Positions 36,643-45,892 are shown, counted from the stretch's first letter. The stretch is 64,000 bases of DNA from Bacillota bacterium (GCA_023453795.1 JAEXSP010000009.1:1-64000); one strand, 5' to 3'. The notes: generated from the sequence alone by a model not told the origin. Translations and numbers: made by a program.

Positions 36643-38032
36643 TATGTCATTGAATAAGGTTAAAATGCCGGAGCAGGAGCCGGAAATTAGAAATAAAAAT
36701 TTCCTTGAGGTAGCAAAGGGGTATAACGAAGCAATGGCTGCGGAAGAAGCGCAAAGATGCCTTAACTGCAAGAGCAGGCCATGTGTGGAAGGGTGCCCTG
36801 TAAACGTTCAGATACCGGAATTCATAAAGCTTGTAGCTGAGGGAAAGCTCGAAGAGGCCTATAACAAGGTTAAAGAGACTAACAGCCTCCCGGCGGTCTG
36901 CGGCAGGGTCTGTCCTCAGGAAACACAGTGCGAACAGCTGTGCGTAAGAGGAAAGAAGGGTGAACCGGTAGCTATCGGAAGACTTGAAAGGTTCGTAGCC
37001 GACTGGTTTATGTCAAACAAAGAAGCTAAAATAGAAGAAATCAAGAAGCTGAATAAGAAGGTTGCGGTCGTAGGTTCCGGACCTGCAGGCCTGACATGTG
37101 CAGGGGATCTTGCGAAGCTTGGCTATGATGTCACTGTTTTCGAAGCCTTCCATGTTCCGGGCGGCGTACTGATGTATGGCATACCCGAATTCAGACTTCC
37201 GAAAGCGCTTGTTCAGAAAGAGATTGATACCTTGAAGAAATTGGGCGTTGAGATTAAAACCAATATGGTAATAGGCAAGGTTTTTTCGGTGGATGAACTT
37301 GAAGAAGAAGGCTATGAAGCAGTTTTTATAGGTTCGGGAGCAGGATTGCCGAGCTTTATGGGTATTCCGGGTGAAAACTTGAACGGAGTATACTCTGCAA
37401 ATGAATTTCTTACAAGAATAAACCTGATGAAAGCTTACAAGTTCCCAGAAACCGATACGCCTGTTAAAGTTGGTAAAAACGTAGCTGTTGTAGGCGGCGG
37501 GAATGTTGCTATGGATGCGGCCAGGAGCGCAAAAAGGCTTGGGGCTGAAAATGTATATATCGTATACAGGAGATCAGAGGCAGAAATGCCTGCAAGGGTA
37601 GAAGAAGTGCATCATGCAAAGGAAGAAGGAATTATTTTCAAGCTTCTTACCAACCCGACTGAGGTTTTGGGAACTGAAAACGGATGGGTCAAGGGTTTAG
37701 AATGTGTTGAAATGGAACTTGGTGAGCCTGATAGCTCCGGAAGAAGAAGGCCTGTAGAGAAAAAGGGATCAAATTATGTAATTGACGTCGACAATGTAAT
37801 AATAGCGATAGGACAAAGTCCGAACCCCCTTATCAAATCTACAACACCGGGACTGGAGACTCAAAAGTGGGGCGGAATCATTGCTGTTGAGGAAACAGGA
37901 GCTACAAGCAAGGAAGGAGTTTATGCAGGTGGAGACGCTGTTACCGGCGCTGCAACTGTAATACTTGCTATGGGCGCTGGCAAAAAAGCCGCAAAAGCAA
38001 TGCATGAATATATACAGGACAAAAAGAAATAG
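36635..38032 (+). CDS. nfnB: NfnB: GltA-like flavoprotein subunit of NfnAB
   Basis: 465 residues. An N-terminal domain for two [4Fe-4S] clusters (RCLNCKSRPCVEGCPVNVQI, then VCGRVCPQETQCEQLCVRG) is followed by two Rossmann folds: VVGSGPAGLTCAGDLAKLGY for FAD and VVGGGNVAMDAARSAKRLGA for NADP(H). The C-terminal VYAGGDAVTGAATVILAMGA FAD motif is present. This is the architecture of the glutamate-synthase small subunit, but no large GltB subunit is present and the overlapping upstream partner is NfnA, so transhydrogenase function is inferred. Cytoplasmic. Confidence 0.92.
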   Translation: MPNMSLNKVKMPEQEPEIRNKNFLEVAKGYNEAMAAEEAQRCLNCKSRPCVEGCPVNVQIPEFIKLVAEGKLEEAYNKVKETNSLPAVCGRVCPQETQCEQLCVRGKKGEPVAIGRLERFVADWFMSNKEAKIEEIKKLNKKVAVVGSGPAGLTCAGDLAKLGYDVTVFEAFHVPGGVLMYGIPEFRLPKALVQKEIDTLKKLGVEIKTNMVIGKVFSVDELEEEGYEAVFIGSGAGLPSFMGIPGENLNGVYSANEFLTRINLMKAYKFPETDTPVKVGKNVAVVGGGNVAMDAARSAKRLGAENVYIVYRRSEAEMPARVEEVHHAKEEGIIFKLLTNPTEVLGTENGWVKGLECVEMELGEPDSSGRRRPVEKKGSNYVIDVDNVIIAIGQSPNPLIKSTTPGLETQKWGGIIAVEETGATSKEGVYAGGDAVTGAATVILAMGAGKKAAKAMHEYIQDKKK

Positions 38033-38044
38033 GAAGGTGATATT

Positions 38045-38440
38045 CTGCATTCATTTACTGTAAATACACCGTCAAGAACCTGTTTTATTGATATAACCTC
38101 AAGGCTTCAGGAAGCAGTAAGCAATTCGGGAATAAGATCGGGGATTTGCACGGTTTTTATTCCTCATACCACTGCTGCGGTAACAATTAACGAGAATGCC
38201 GATCCGGATGTTGTATCCGATATAACGAAGGAAATCAACAAAATAGTTCCGTTTAATGATGGATATGCTCATATGGAGGGAAATTCTGCAGCTCATATAA
38301 AAGCAAGCCTTTTCGGATTTTCCGAGCAAGTGATTATCGAGGACGGAAGGCTTGTTCTCGGCACCTGGCAGGGAGTTTATTTCTGTGAGTTTGATGGCCC
38401 GAGGACAAGAAAAGTGCATATAAAGATAATAAGCGGCTAA
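38045..38440 (+). CDS. YjbQ/UPF0047 family protein, probable CTG start
   Basis: 131 residues, 12 bp after nfnB. The reading frame encodes CTVFIPHTTAAVTINENADP (the family signature with the HTTAAV active-site region), AHIKASLFGFSEQVIIEDGR and LVLGTWQGVYFCEFDGPRTR. The family has been linked to secondary thiamine-phosphate synthase activity. No ATG, GTG or TTG starts the frame near the conserved N-terminus; AGGAAGG at 38031-38037 is 7 nt before CTG 38045, giving M-HSFTVNTPSR, which fits the family length. ATT 38042 is the other option. Sequence error in the start codon cannot be excluded. Confidence 0.85.
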   Translation: MHSFTVNTPSRTCFIDITSRLQEAVSNSGIRSGICTVFIPHTTAAVTINENADPDVVSDITKEINKIVPFNDGYAHMEGNSAAHIKASLFGFSEQVIIEDGRLVLGTWQGVYFCEFDGPRTRKVHIKIISG

Positions 38441-38486
38441 AATGTAAGGTTTACAGCATTTACGCCTATTGTCCGCAAGAAGTATG

Positions 38487-38521
38487 AAAAAATCCAAGGT
38501 ATTGCCTTTGGATTTTTTTTT
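38487..38521 (+). terminator. Rho-independent terminator
   Basis: AAAAAATCCAAGG pairs with CCTTTGGATTTTTT around TATTG (one bulge) with a long T-run; ends the nfnAB-yjbQ transcript. Confidence 0.85.
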
Positions 38522-38581
38522 AGACTTTTAGGTTTATCATTCGTATAATAGGTTATATAAGCTATTCCAAGGGGATGAAAA

Positions 38582-39826
38582 ATGGAAAAAACAGTTTCCG
38601 AAATAAGTTTAAGCGAAGCAATAGAAAATTTGAAAGATGAGTATGTAAATATATGGCGGGATACGGAGGATAGCTGCCCATGCCTTGATATGACTTACAG
38701 CCGCGGTGAACAGTCAGAAAAAGAAAAAGAACTGGACAAAAGAATAAAAAAGTTAACGAAAGAACTTAAAGTATCTCCTGTTTCGGAAGAAAAGAAAATT
38801 ATCTGGCGTGATAAAATCAAATGGGCTGCACGTGAAATTGGAGGAAGTTTTTTTGGGTTTAAGGAGGATGAAACCAGCAGGAGAGTTTTGGATGAATTCT
38901 CCCGGTCAGCAGAGGATTTCATCAAGGAAGCAAGGCTTTTCAACCCGGATATGAGTTTAGAAGACATAAATCAGGCAATAAGGAACCTTTGGATAGCAAA
39001 CAGCATCCAGAACATGCTTGACATAAGAATCGGGCTTACTCCGTCAATATTTGCATACAGCATGCTTTACCCGTATACGGATAATTTTCTTGACGATCCC
39101 TATGTAACAGCTATACAGAAAAAAGAAATTAATGCCAGATTCAAGAAGCGGCTTGCAGGTGAGCATATTTTACCAGGGAATAGTTATGAAGATGCTTTAT
39201 TCCGTCTGATAGAAATGATTGAGAGCGAATATTCAAGAGAAGCCTATCCAAAGTTATTTGATAGTTTGCTGGGAATTCACAAAGCACAAGAAAAAAGTCT
39301 GCTTCAGCACGTTCTGCATAGGGAAATGTCTGTGGAAGACATAATAGATATAAGCTTTGAAAAGGGAGGAACTTCTGTGCTTGCGGATGCTTTCCTTGCC
39401 GATGGAAGGCTATCTTGGAAAAATGTCAGCTTCATGTTTGGATTTGGGGTATTCCTTCAGCTGATAGATGATGCTGAGGATTCTTTTGAGGATTTAAAGA
39501 ACGGACACATGACAATTTTCTCCCAATTGGCCGGGAATGGCAAGCTTGACGAGGTTACAAACAAACTTTTTCATTTTATTGATAAAGTCATGGATGGGCA
39601 GGATGGTGAGGGACTGCCAAACTTAGGGAAGCTAAAGGATATCATAAGGAACAACAGCTATTTTCTTATTTTGGAGGCTGTCGCAAAAAACAGCAGTGCC
39701 TATTCCGCCTCATATGTCAAGGAAATGGAAAGGTTCTCGCCGTATAGCTTTTCATTTCTGCTCAAGATGAAAAAGAAATTGAGAAAGCAGTATCATTTAT
39801 TTGATCTGAAAAAAATAGAGGTATAG
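38582..39826 (+). CDS. Class 1 isoprenoid-synthase-like protein
   Basis: 414 residues, all-helical, cytoplasmic. Two Asp-rich motifs are spaced as in trans-isoprenyl diphosphate and class I terpene synthases: YPYTDNFLDDPY near residue 160, and FLQLIDDAEDSFEDLKNGHM near residue 300, the latter very like the second aspartate-rich motif of polyprenyl synthetases. The N-terminal ~100 residues are unlike standard prenyl synthases. The likely substrate class is an allylic diphosphate, but the product is unknown. It stands alone between a terminator and coat-protein genes, so a spore or membrane terpenoid role is possible but not shown. Start after AAGGGGATGAAAA. Confidence 0.7.
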   Translation: MEKTVSEISLSEAIENLKDEYVNIWRDTEDSCPCLDMTYSRGEQSEKEKELDKRIKKLTKELKVSPVSEEKKIIWRDKIKWAAREIGGSFFGFKEDETSRRVLDEFSRSAEDFIKEARLFNPDMSLEDINQAIRNLWIANSIQNMLDIRIGLTPSIFAYSMLYPYTDNFLDDPYVTAIQKKEINARFKKRLAGEHILPGNSYEDALFRLIEMIESEYSREAYPKLFDSLLGIHKAQEKSLLQHVLHREMSVEDIIDISFEKGGTSVLADAFLADGRLSWKNVSFMFGFGVFLQLIDDAEDSFEDLKNGHMTIFSQLAGNGKLDEVTNKLFHFIDKVMDGQDGEGLPNLGKLKDIIRNNSYFLILEAVAKNSSAYSASYVKEMERFSPYSFSFLLKMKKKLRKQYHLFDLKKIEV

Positions 39827-39854
39827 TGATAATTTAAGAAATAATCGATAATTT

Positions 39855-39885
39855 AAAAAACCCGGAGAAATCCGGGCATTTTTTA
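39855..39885. terminator. Bidirectional terminator
   Basis: TTAAAAAACCCGGA-GAAA-TCCGGG followed by a T-run, between the isoprenoid-like gene and the convergent coat gene. Confidence 0.88.
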
Positions 39886-40161
39886 AAGCTGTTGTATTGT
39901 TGACTGAATAGTGTTGAAGCTCTGCTGTATAGTGTTGTACTGATCTTTTGGGGCTGCTTCAACTTTATACCAGCCTTTTTTGTTCATAAGCTGGAAGAGA
40001 TTCTTCTGGCTTTGCAAAGATTTTGTCAGAAGACTGGTTGCGTGATTCCTTACCTGATCACTTGCACTTTCCAATGCAGTGGAGCACAAAAGTGTGGATT
40101 CGAGTTTTTGCAAGTATAATAAGGTTCCTGCCCATTCTTTTTCTTGCGGTTGTGTATTCAT
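39883..40161 (-). CDS. CotF-like spore coat protein
   Basis: 92 residues starting MNTQPQEKEWAGTLLYLQKL, with two or three long amphipathic helices and the CotF-type QKNLFQLMNKKGWYKVEAAP near the C-terminus. These small ferritin-like helical proteins are found in spore coats of Bacillus and Clostridia. Start follows GGAGGGAATTAC. 12 bp after the preceding coat-type gene on the same strand, so the two form an operon. Confidence 0.8.
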   Translation of the reverse strand: MNTQPQEKEWAGTLLYLQKLESTLLCSTALESASDQVRNHATSLLTKSLQSQKNLFQLMNKKGWYKVEAAPKDQYNTIQQSFNTIQSTIQQL

Positions 40162-40173
40162 GTAATTCCCTCC

Positions 40174-40374
40174 TTATTGAAGATTGTTGTTATTTACTAT
40201 CGATGCGGTAGATGTAATCCATTGCTTGTGCTCTTGAGCCATTGACTGCACAAGGTTCTTGAATTCCGGATCATTGGACGAATTGGCAGCAAAATTGCAA
40301 TTTTTTACAATGGATTCAAAAATTTTGCTTGCATCTTCGAGATAAAGAAGTTCCCGGGTAGTAAGATTATTCAT
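40174..40374 (-). CDS. Small spore-coat-associated protein
   Basis: 66 residues (MNNLTTRELLYLEDASKIFE onward), a short two-helix protein with the ELLYLEDAS start seen in small companions of CotF-like proteins. Start follows AAAGGGAGGTATTTTA. First gene of a two-gene minus-strand operon with the CotF-like protein; presumably expressed in the mother cell, though no sporulation sigma promoter was assigned with confidence. Confidence 0.75.
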   Translation of the reverse strand: MNNLTTRELLYLEDASKIFESIVKNCNFAANSSNDPEFKNLVQSMAQEHKQWITSTASIVNNNNLQ

Positions 40375-40456
40375 TAAAATACCTCCCTTTCTAATTTATT
40401 AGTATTTTGTGCAAAAGGGGATATTTTAATTCATATTATAAAGTCTGGTAAAGAAC

Positions 40457-43400
40457 CTAATTTTGGAGTGCGTCAAGAAGGTTCTCCGACAGCAGTAAGC
40501 TAAGACTAAGCGACCCTGACTTGAATTTTATATTTGATGTCCATACGTCAAGACTTTGATATTTAATAAGGGCCTTGTCCGAATAAATGCCAATCGGGGA
40601 AGAAACCATTATCATATTTTCGATGCCCTGAAACATTTTGAGGGAGCCTCCAAGAATAATGTTAGAGCATTCGGAAATCGATTCCAGGACATATTTTTCA
40701 AATTCTCCCTGATTATCAGGCATATATTCTCTGGCTATTTTTACAGCCAGCTTTTCATCATATGTCATTACAAAATTTGCACCGATTATTCCCTTAATGT
40801 TTATAATAGTGCTGTATTTGCTTAAAGGAAGTGTATCGTCCTTAATTACATTAAAGGAATCGTTAGAAAGCACCTTTTCGTTCAAGTGTCCGGATAAGTA
40901 GTCGCAGGCTGATGCAATCAAAGGATTCATTATATCTTGTATGGAGGTTTCAATGGCCTCCGAAGCTGTTTCATAGGGGAGATAGAAACGGAAAGTAGTG
41001 CCTTTCCCAAAAATGCTTTCTACTTCGATCCGTCCGCCAAGCTTGTCTACCTCTCTTCGAACAGCAGAAAGGCCTACTCCTCTTCCCGATATTTCAGTGA
41101 TATCATCTTTCGTGGAAAACTCGTCCTTGAAGGTCAAAGCTATCAGCTCATTTTCAGAGAGCTTTGAAATTCTTCTTTCATCAAATAAGCCCTTTTCAAC
41201 TGCCTTGGCTTTTATTCTTTCCAAATCCATGCCGCGCCCGTCGTCAGATATTTCTACTACTATATTTGAATCAACTAAATCAATATTGCAGCGGATTGTT
41301 CCCAATTCCTCCTTGCCTGATTCATACCTTTCATCTGCACTTTCTATGCCGTGATCTATCATGTTTTTGAAAACATGAACAAGGGATTTTGTAAAATCAT
41401 AATAAAGCTCGGTGTCGACAGGGATATCCTCGCCTTCTATTATAAGAGGATTCAACAGCTTTTCCATGTTCTCCGCTTTTTTCATTACATACTCCGGATA
41501 AATTTTCAACAGTTCGTTAAATGGCTTGTACATCAGCCTTTTCAGATCAGGAAGAAGCATTTTGCACTCAAAGGGAGAGAGTAAACCAAGCGCTTTTTTT
41601 TCGATTTCCAATACTCTGGATTTCTCTATGGTAAAAACATTTTTTTGTTGGAAAAACTGTTCTCCCAATATCCCTTTTAGGATGTCCATGTCTTCAATAA
41701 GACTGTCAAATGGACTCAGGCCGGCTAAAAATCCTTTTAAGACTTCAATATTCATGCTTTTAATATCCAGCCTCATACCAGCCATCTGAGATTCCAAATT
41801 GTGAAGGAAGCCTACTGTGTTAAGCATATCGAATTGACTGAATGTACCCTTAAAGGTATGTATGTTTCTGAAAATCTCAAAAAATATTATTTCGAAGTCC
41901 GATTTGATCCTTAATATGCTATGCACCTTTTTCTTGAAAAAGTTTTCATAATCCCTTACGTATAAGCAGAAGTCCGAGTAATTAACCACAACCTTTACTA
42001 CCATTTTCAGCATGTTCTTTTCGCGTTCCATCTGATTTTCGAGTGTACGCTTCTCGGTAATGTCCGTTAGTATCGCCATGATTGTTTCGGAATTTTCGTT
42101 TTCTATTATCTTATAAATAATATTGATGTGACGCTGGCCCAGAGTTATTTCATCGGGAATTAACGGCAGATATATTTCTCTTTTAGAATAATTTTGGCTG
42201 TTAAATATCTTTAAAAGTATTTTTTCAAGGAAGGCCCTTTGTTCGTCGTTTTCAGGAAAAATCAACTCCGGAAATTTTAAGTTTTCGATTCTTTTGCCGA
42301 AAATATTTATGCACTCGGAACTATATTCCTCATTTACTGTTAAGTCCGGCCCAAACAGCAGAAACCCCTGTCCTGCGTTATTAAGCAGGTTCTTGATGGA
42401 AGCTGTCCTTGTAGCTACGATACGTTCAAGCTCTTTGTTCCACTCGGCTATTTTATCTCTGGATTGCTTTACCTCTTCCCACATTTGACTTAAGGTTTTG
42501 TTCTTTTCCTCTATTTCGGCTGAATAGGCAATAAGCTTGTTATAGACCTTGACAAAACGCAAGCCCAATATGTAGACCATTGATAGTATGAAGAAAAACA
42601 TTCCCCATTGGGTAACGTGATGATTAAAATATTTAGAGCTATCCAGATAGAAAATCTGAATAATGTCGGAGATTCCTGTGAAGCAAAGGACTGAAACGCC
42701 AAAAAGTAAGATTTTTGCTTCCTTATTGCCTTCCCTTGCTGCTGAAATAATCGTGTAAATGACAATTATCATTGCAATAATAAGGGACAGCTGGAAAAAC
42801 TTCAGTGAATAATAATAATGATATATACCGGTGAAATCAAGAATAAAGGTTATCACGCTATATACAATAAAGTATTGCCAGGCTTTCCTGAGAATAAATT
42901 TAAGCCTGCCCCCGAATATATTTTCAATAAAGGATAAAAATCCGATAGGAACCAGTTGAATCAATATGACGGCAACATTATTCCAGAATACTTGGCAGTC
43001 AAAATACGAAAGAATAATCTTGCGGTCAGCAATTAACCAAAGGCCTAAAGTAAATGAGGAAAAGCCCATTGAGAATTGCTCGATCGGACACCCTCTTCTT
43101 ATAAAATAAATGAACATCGTTATAATGCCTATAAACATATAAAGGAATGCAAGTACCGGAAAATCAATTTCATCTTTGAATAAACTTAACACTTTATTGG
43201 TTTTATATTCATAAATGGCTTTGCTGCTTCCGATGTACCCTGTTATTGAATGGCCGATTGAATAGGGAAGAGGAGCATATGTTCTGAAATAAATCGTTTT
43301 GCCTGCTGAATCAGACGGAAGAGATACAATATTCCATTTGGAACCATATTTAAATTTTGATTTATTAAAGCTGCCATGCTTATATAAACGATGAGAATCA

Positions 43401-43777
43401 AGATATACTTCTGAGGCAAAGTCTTTTGAAAGATACAGCAGCTGTGAATCCGGCATGAAACTGCTGAGCTTTGCTTTAAACCAAACTGTTTTGGCTGAAT
43501 GAGTTGATGCTTTGTTTTCGGAATAGTTTATATTTTCCCAGCCCTGTTCGGAGCCTTTTCCAGTTGTCCACAAGGGAGTCCCGTTTGAATCGGTCGGTGA
43601 ATCGCCGATTCTCATTTTCCATCCGGAAGTCAAGTCACCCAGTGATTTTACATTGCTGTTTTTATTATCATTTCCGGCAGTTAACAGAGAGCATATTAGA
43701 AATATACTCAGAATGCTCATAAAAAAAAGTACAATAAAAGTGAGTAACGTTCTACGAGGCTTTATTCTGGCAGTCAT
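40457..43777 (-). CDS. Large hybrid sensor: 7TM-DISM, PAS, Hpt, histidine kinase and CheX-like domain
   Basis: 1106 residues. A signal helix (~12-33) is followed by an extracellular jelly-roll sensor (~40-195), seven membrane helices of 7TMR-DISM type (~205-410), a coiled coil (~415-460) and a PAS-like domain (~460-575). An Hpt-like helical domain holds FRNIHTFKGTFSQFD (His640). A CheA-like kinase core shows HVFKNMIDHGIE (N box, ~801), DDGRGM (~845) and GRGVGLSAV (~898). The last ~165 residues resemble CheX/CheC: IIGANFVMTYDEKLAVKIAR and VLESISECSNIILGGSLKMF (ExxN phosphatase-type motif). No CheW-like domain or receiver is present. It would phosphorylate its own Hpt histidine and pass phosphate to an unlinked regulator. 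Monocistronic. Confidence 0.82.
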   Translation of the reverse strand: MTARIKPRRTLLTFIVLFFMSILSIFLICSLLTAGNDNKNSNVKSLGDLTSGWKMRIGDSPTDSNGTPLWTTGKGSEQGWENINYSENKASTHSAKTVWFKAKLSSFMPDSQLLYLSKDFASEVYLDSHRLYKHGSFNKSKFKYGSKWNIVSLPSDSAGKTIYFRTYAPLPYSIGHSITGYIGSSKAIYEYKTNKVLSLFKDEIDFPVLAFLYMFIGIITMFIYFIRRGCPIEQFSMGFSSFTLGLWLIADRKIILSYFDCQVFWNNVAVILIQLVPIGFLSFIENIFGGRLKFILRKAWQYFIVYSVITFILDFTGIYHYYYSLKFFQLSLIIAMIIVIYTIISAAREGNKEAKILLFGVSVLCFTGISDIIQIFYLDSSKYFNHHVTQWGMFFFILSMVYILGLRFVKVYNKLIAYSAEIEEKNKTLSQMWEEVKQSRDKIAEWNKELERIVATRTASIKNLLNNAGQGFLLFGPDLTVNEEYSSECINIFGKRIENLKFPELIFPENDEQRAFLEKILLKIFNSQNYSKREIYLPLIPDEITLGQRHINIIYKIIENENSETIMAILTDITEKRTLENQMEREKNMLKMVVKVVVNYSDFCLYVRDYENFFKKKVHSILRIKSDFEIIFFEIFRNIHTFKGTFSQFDMLNTVGFLHNLESQMAGMRLDIKSMNIEVLKGFLAGLSPFDSLIEDMDILKGILGEQFFQQKNVFTIEKSRVLEIEKKALGLLSPFECKMLLPDLKRLMYKPFNELLKIYPEYVMKKAENMEKLLNPLIIEGEDIPVDTELYYDFTKSLVHVFKNMIDHGIESADERYESGKEELGTIRCNIDLVDSNIVVEISDDGRGMDLERIKAKAVEKGLFDERRISKLSENELIALTFKDEFSTKDDITEISGRGVGLSAVRREVDKLGGRIEVESIFGKGTTFRFYLPYETASEAIETSIQDIMNPLIASACDYLSGHLNEKVLSNDSFNVIKDDTLPLSKYSTIINIKGIIGANFVMTYDEKLAVKIAREYMPDNQGEFEKYVLESISECSNIILGGSLKMFQGIENMIMVSSPIGIYSDKALIKYQSLDVWTSNIKFKSGSLSLSLLLSENLLDALQN

Positions 43778-44075
43778 TTTATTTTCTCCTTAGTTTTGGA
43801 TGAGAAAAACATGAACATGTTCCACATTATGCATAATAATAACCACTATTTAAGTATACAATAAAAATATGCCAACATCAAATTTGAAGTTTGTTGATTT
43901 TTATATTAAAATATATTATATTATTTAAGCGGCTAAGGTCGCAGTGCGCAATGGAGCGTAAGGATAATAGCCTTACGCTGTTTGTATTTTTATGCAGTAC
44001 ATATTATTGATGGAAAAAATGTATGATTGTGTAGAATAATTATTGTTTTATCGCAATATTGAACGGAGGAATGAA
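43778..44075 (+). promoter_or_regulatory. Divergent promoter region and structured pyk leader
   Basis: AT-rich divergent region. AGCGTAAGG (43955-43963), a 7-nt loop and CCTTACGCT (43971-43979), followed by TTTGTATTTTT, form a terminator-like hairpin ~100 nt before the pyk start. Since no gene reads into it from the left, it would lie in the pyk leader and could act as an attenuator. No known riboswitch class was recognised. Confidence 0.45.
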
Positions 44076-45827
44076 ATGAGAAAAACCAAAATAATCTGTA
44101 CACTTGGTCCGGCTGTTGATGATCATGACATACTAAAGAAGCTTATGCAAAAAGGAATGGATGTTGCTCGTATAAATTTTTCACATGGCTCCCATCAGGA
44201 ACACAAGAAAAGGATTGACGCCTTTAAAAAAGTTAGGGATGAGGTGGGGCGTCCGGTACCGCTTCTTCTGGATACAAAGGGACCTGAAATCAGGACAGGC
44301 AGATTTGAAGACGGTGAAATAACCTTGGTCGAGGGAGATACTTTTATACTTGTCAATAATGATATCATTGGCAATAACAAGCAGTCTACAATTACTTACA
44401 AAGAGCTTTACAGGGATGTTCACAAGGGAAGCAGGATATTGATCAATGACGGACTTGTCGAACTTGAAGTCGAAAGGGTTAAAGGCAAGGATATTTACTG
44501 TACCGTATTAAATGGCGGAACCATAGGCAATAACAAAGGCATTAACGTTCCCGGAGCGGAAATACACCTTCCCTCATTAACAGATCAAGATATAGCTGAT
44601 ATTAAGTTCGGCATAGAAAATGAATTTGACTTTATTGCAGCCTCTTTTGTCAGAAAGGCTACCGATGTCATAGAAATCAAGAAAGTTCTTGATAAGCACA
44701 ACGGGCAAGGAATAAAGGTAATTGCAAAGATCGAAAATCGTGAAGGAATACAGAATTTTGATGAGATCATCAAGGTTGCTGACGGAATAATGGTTGCAAG
44801 GGGTGACCTTGGGGTTGAAATCCCTGTCGAAGAGGTTCCTATTGTTCAAAAGACCCTTATTGAAAAATGCTATAAGAACGGCAAGCCGGTCATAACGGCA
44901 ACACAGATGCTGGATTCGATGATAAGGAATCCAAGGCCCACAAGAGCTGAAGCGAGCGACATAGCAAACGCTATTTACGACGGAACAAGTGCAATAATGC
45001 TTTCGGGGGAAACAGCAGCAGGAAAATATCCGATTGAAAGTCTAGAATTAATGTCAAAGATAGCAGAAAAAGCGGAGAACTCCAGCAGCTATTGGCAGAG
45101 AATCACAACGATGCAGCACAATATATCGCTTGGTGTCACAAATGCCATAAGCCATGCTACATGTACGACTGCTCTTGACCTCAAGGCTTCAGCAATAATT
45201 ACCGTGACTCAGTCAGGCCATACAGCAAGGATGATATCCCGTTTCAGGCCTGAATGCCCGATTATTGCTACGACAACCAGCCTGAGGGTACAGCGCCAGC
45301 TTTCTCTTTCATGGGGTGTTATGCCGTACCTGGTTAATCAAGCGACCAGTACAGACGAAATGTTTGATACCGGTGTCGAAAAGGCAGTGGAATCAGGTCT
45401 TGTAAGAAACGGCGACCTGGTAGTTATTACGGGAGGCGTACCGATTGGAGTCAGTGGGACTACGAATATTTTGAAGGTTCACCTCGTTGGTAAGGTTTTG
45501 GTTCAAGGCAGCGGAATCGGCGGAGGCTCCGTAACCGGTCAAATTTGTGTAGGCATGACGAATGAGGACTTGAAAGAGCATTTTATTGAAGGGAACATAC
45601 TTGTTGCACCTTTTACAAATAATGAAATGCTTCCGATAATGAAAAGGGCGTCGGCAATAATCGTTGAAGAGGGCGGATTGAACACTCATGCTGCGACTGT
45701 TGGCTTAACCCTTGAAATACCGGTTATAATCGGGGCTGAAAACGCTACCAGCATACTGAAAAGCGGTTCGGTCGTAACAATTGATGCTAACCGCGGGATA
45801 GTATATTTCGGAGTAGCTAAAATATAA
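44076..45827 (+). CDS. pyk: Pyruvate kinase with C-terminal PEP-utilizer (phosphohistidine) domain
   Basis: 583 residues from MRKTKIICTLGPAVDDHDIL. Catalytic TIM barrel: RINFSHGSHQEH, LLDTKGPEIRTGRFEDGEI, VIAKIENREGIQNFDEII, VARGDLGVEIPVEEVP and KPVITATQMLDSM. The B domain and C domain follow, then the extra ~110-residue domain seen in bacilli and many clostridia, with IIVEEGGLNTHAATVGLTLE, homologous to the PEP synthase swivelling domain. Converts PEP and ADP to pyruvate and ATP. Start ATG 44076 after GGAGGAATGAA. Monocistronic with its own terminator. Confidence 0.97.
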   Translation: MRKTKIICTLGPAVDDHDILKKLMQKGMDVARINFSHGSHQEHKKRIDAFKKVRDEVGRPVPLLLDTKGPEIRTGRFEDGEITLVEGDTFILVNNDIIGNNKQSTITYKELYRDVHKGSRILINDGLVELEVERVKGKDIYCTVLNGGTIGNNKGINVPGAEIHLPSLTDQDIADIKFGIENEFDFIAASFVRKATDVIEIKKVLDKHNGQGIKVIAKIENREGIQNFDEIIKVADGIMVARGDLGVEIPVEEVPIVQKTLIEKCYKNGKPVITATQMLDSMIRNPRPTRAEASDIANAIYDGTSAIMLSGETAAGKYPIESLELMSKIAEKAENSSSYWQRITTMQHNISLGVTNAISHATCTTALDLKASAIITVTQSGHTARMISRFRPECPIIATTTSLRVQRQLSLSWGVMPYLVNQATSTDEMFDTGVEKAVESGLVRNGDLVVITGGVPIGVSGTTNILKVHLVGKVLVQGSGIGGGSVTGQICVGMTNEDLKEHFIEGNILVAPFTNNEMLPIMKRASAIIVEEGGLNTHAATVGLTLEIPVIIGAENATSILKSGSVVTIDANRGIVYFGVAKI

Positions 45828-45842
45828 GCTGCACTAATACAT

Positions 45843-45874
45843 AAACAGGGTAAAAATTACTGCCCTGTTTTTTG
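45843..45874 (+). terminator. Rho-independent terminator after pyk
   Basis: AAACAGGG (45843-45850) pairs with CCCTGTTT (45863-45870), then a T-run; A-rich on the left, so possibly also used by the convergent gene. Confidence 0.85.
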
Positions 45875-45892
45875 TTTTATTTATTATAAATA

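Noticed and set aside
36635..38032. Glutamate synthase small subunit
   Set aside because: No GltB large subunit and an overlapping NfnA gene point to NfnB of the bifurcating transhydrogenase.
44043..44075. Longer pyruvate kinase N-terminus
   Set aside because: GGAGGAATGAA just before ATG 44076 and the family N-terminus MRKTKIICTLGP decide for the shorter form.
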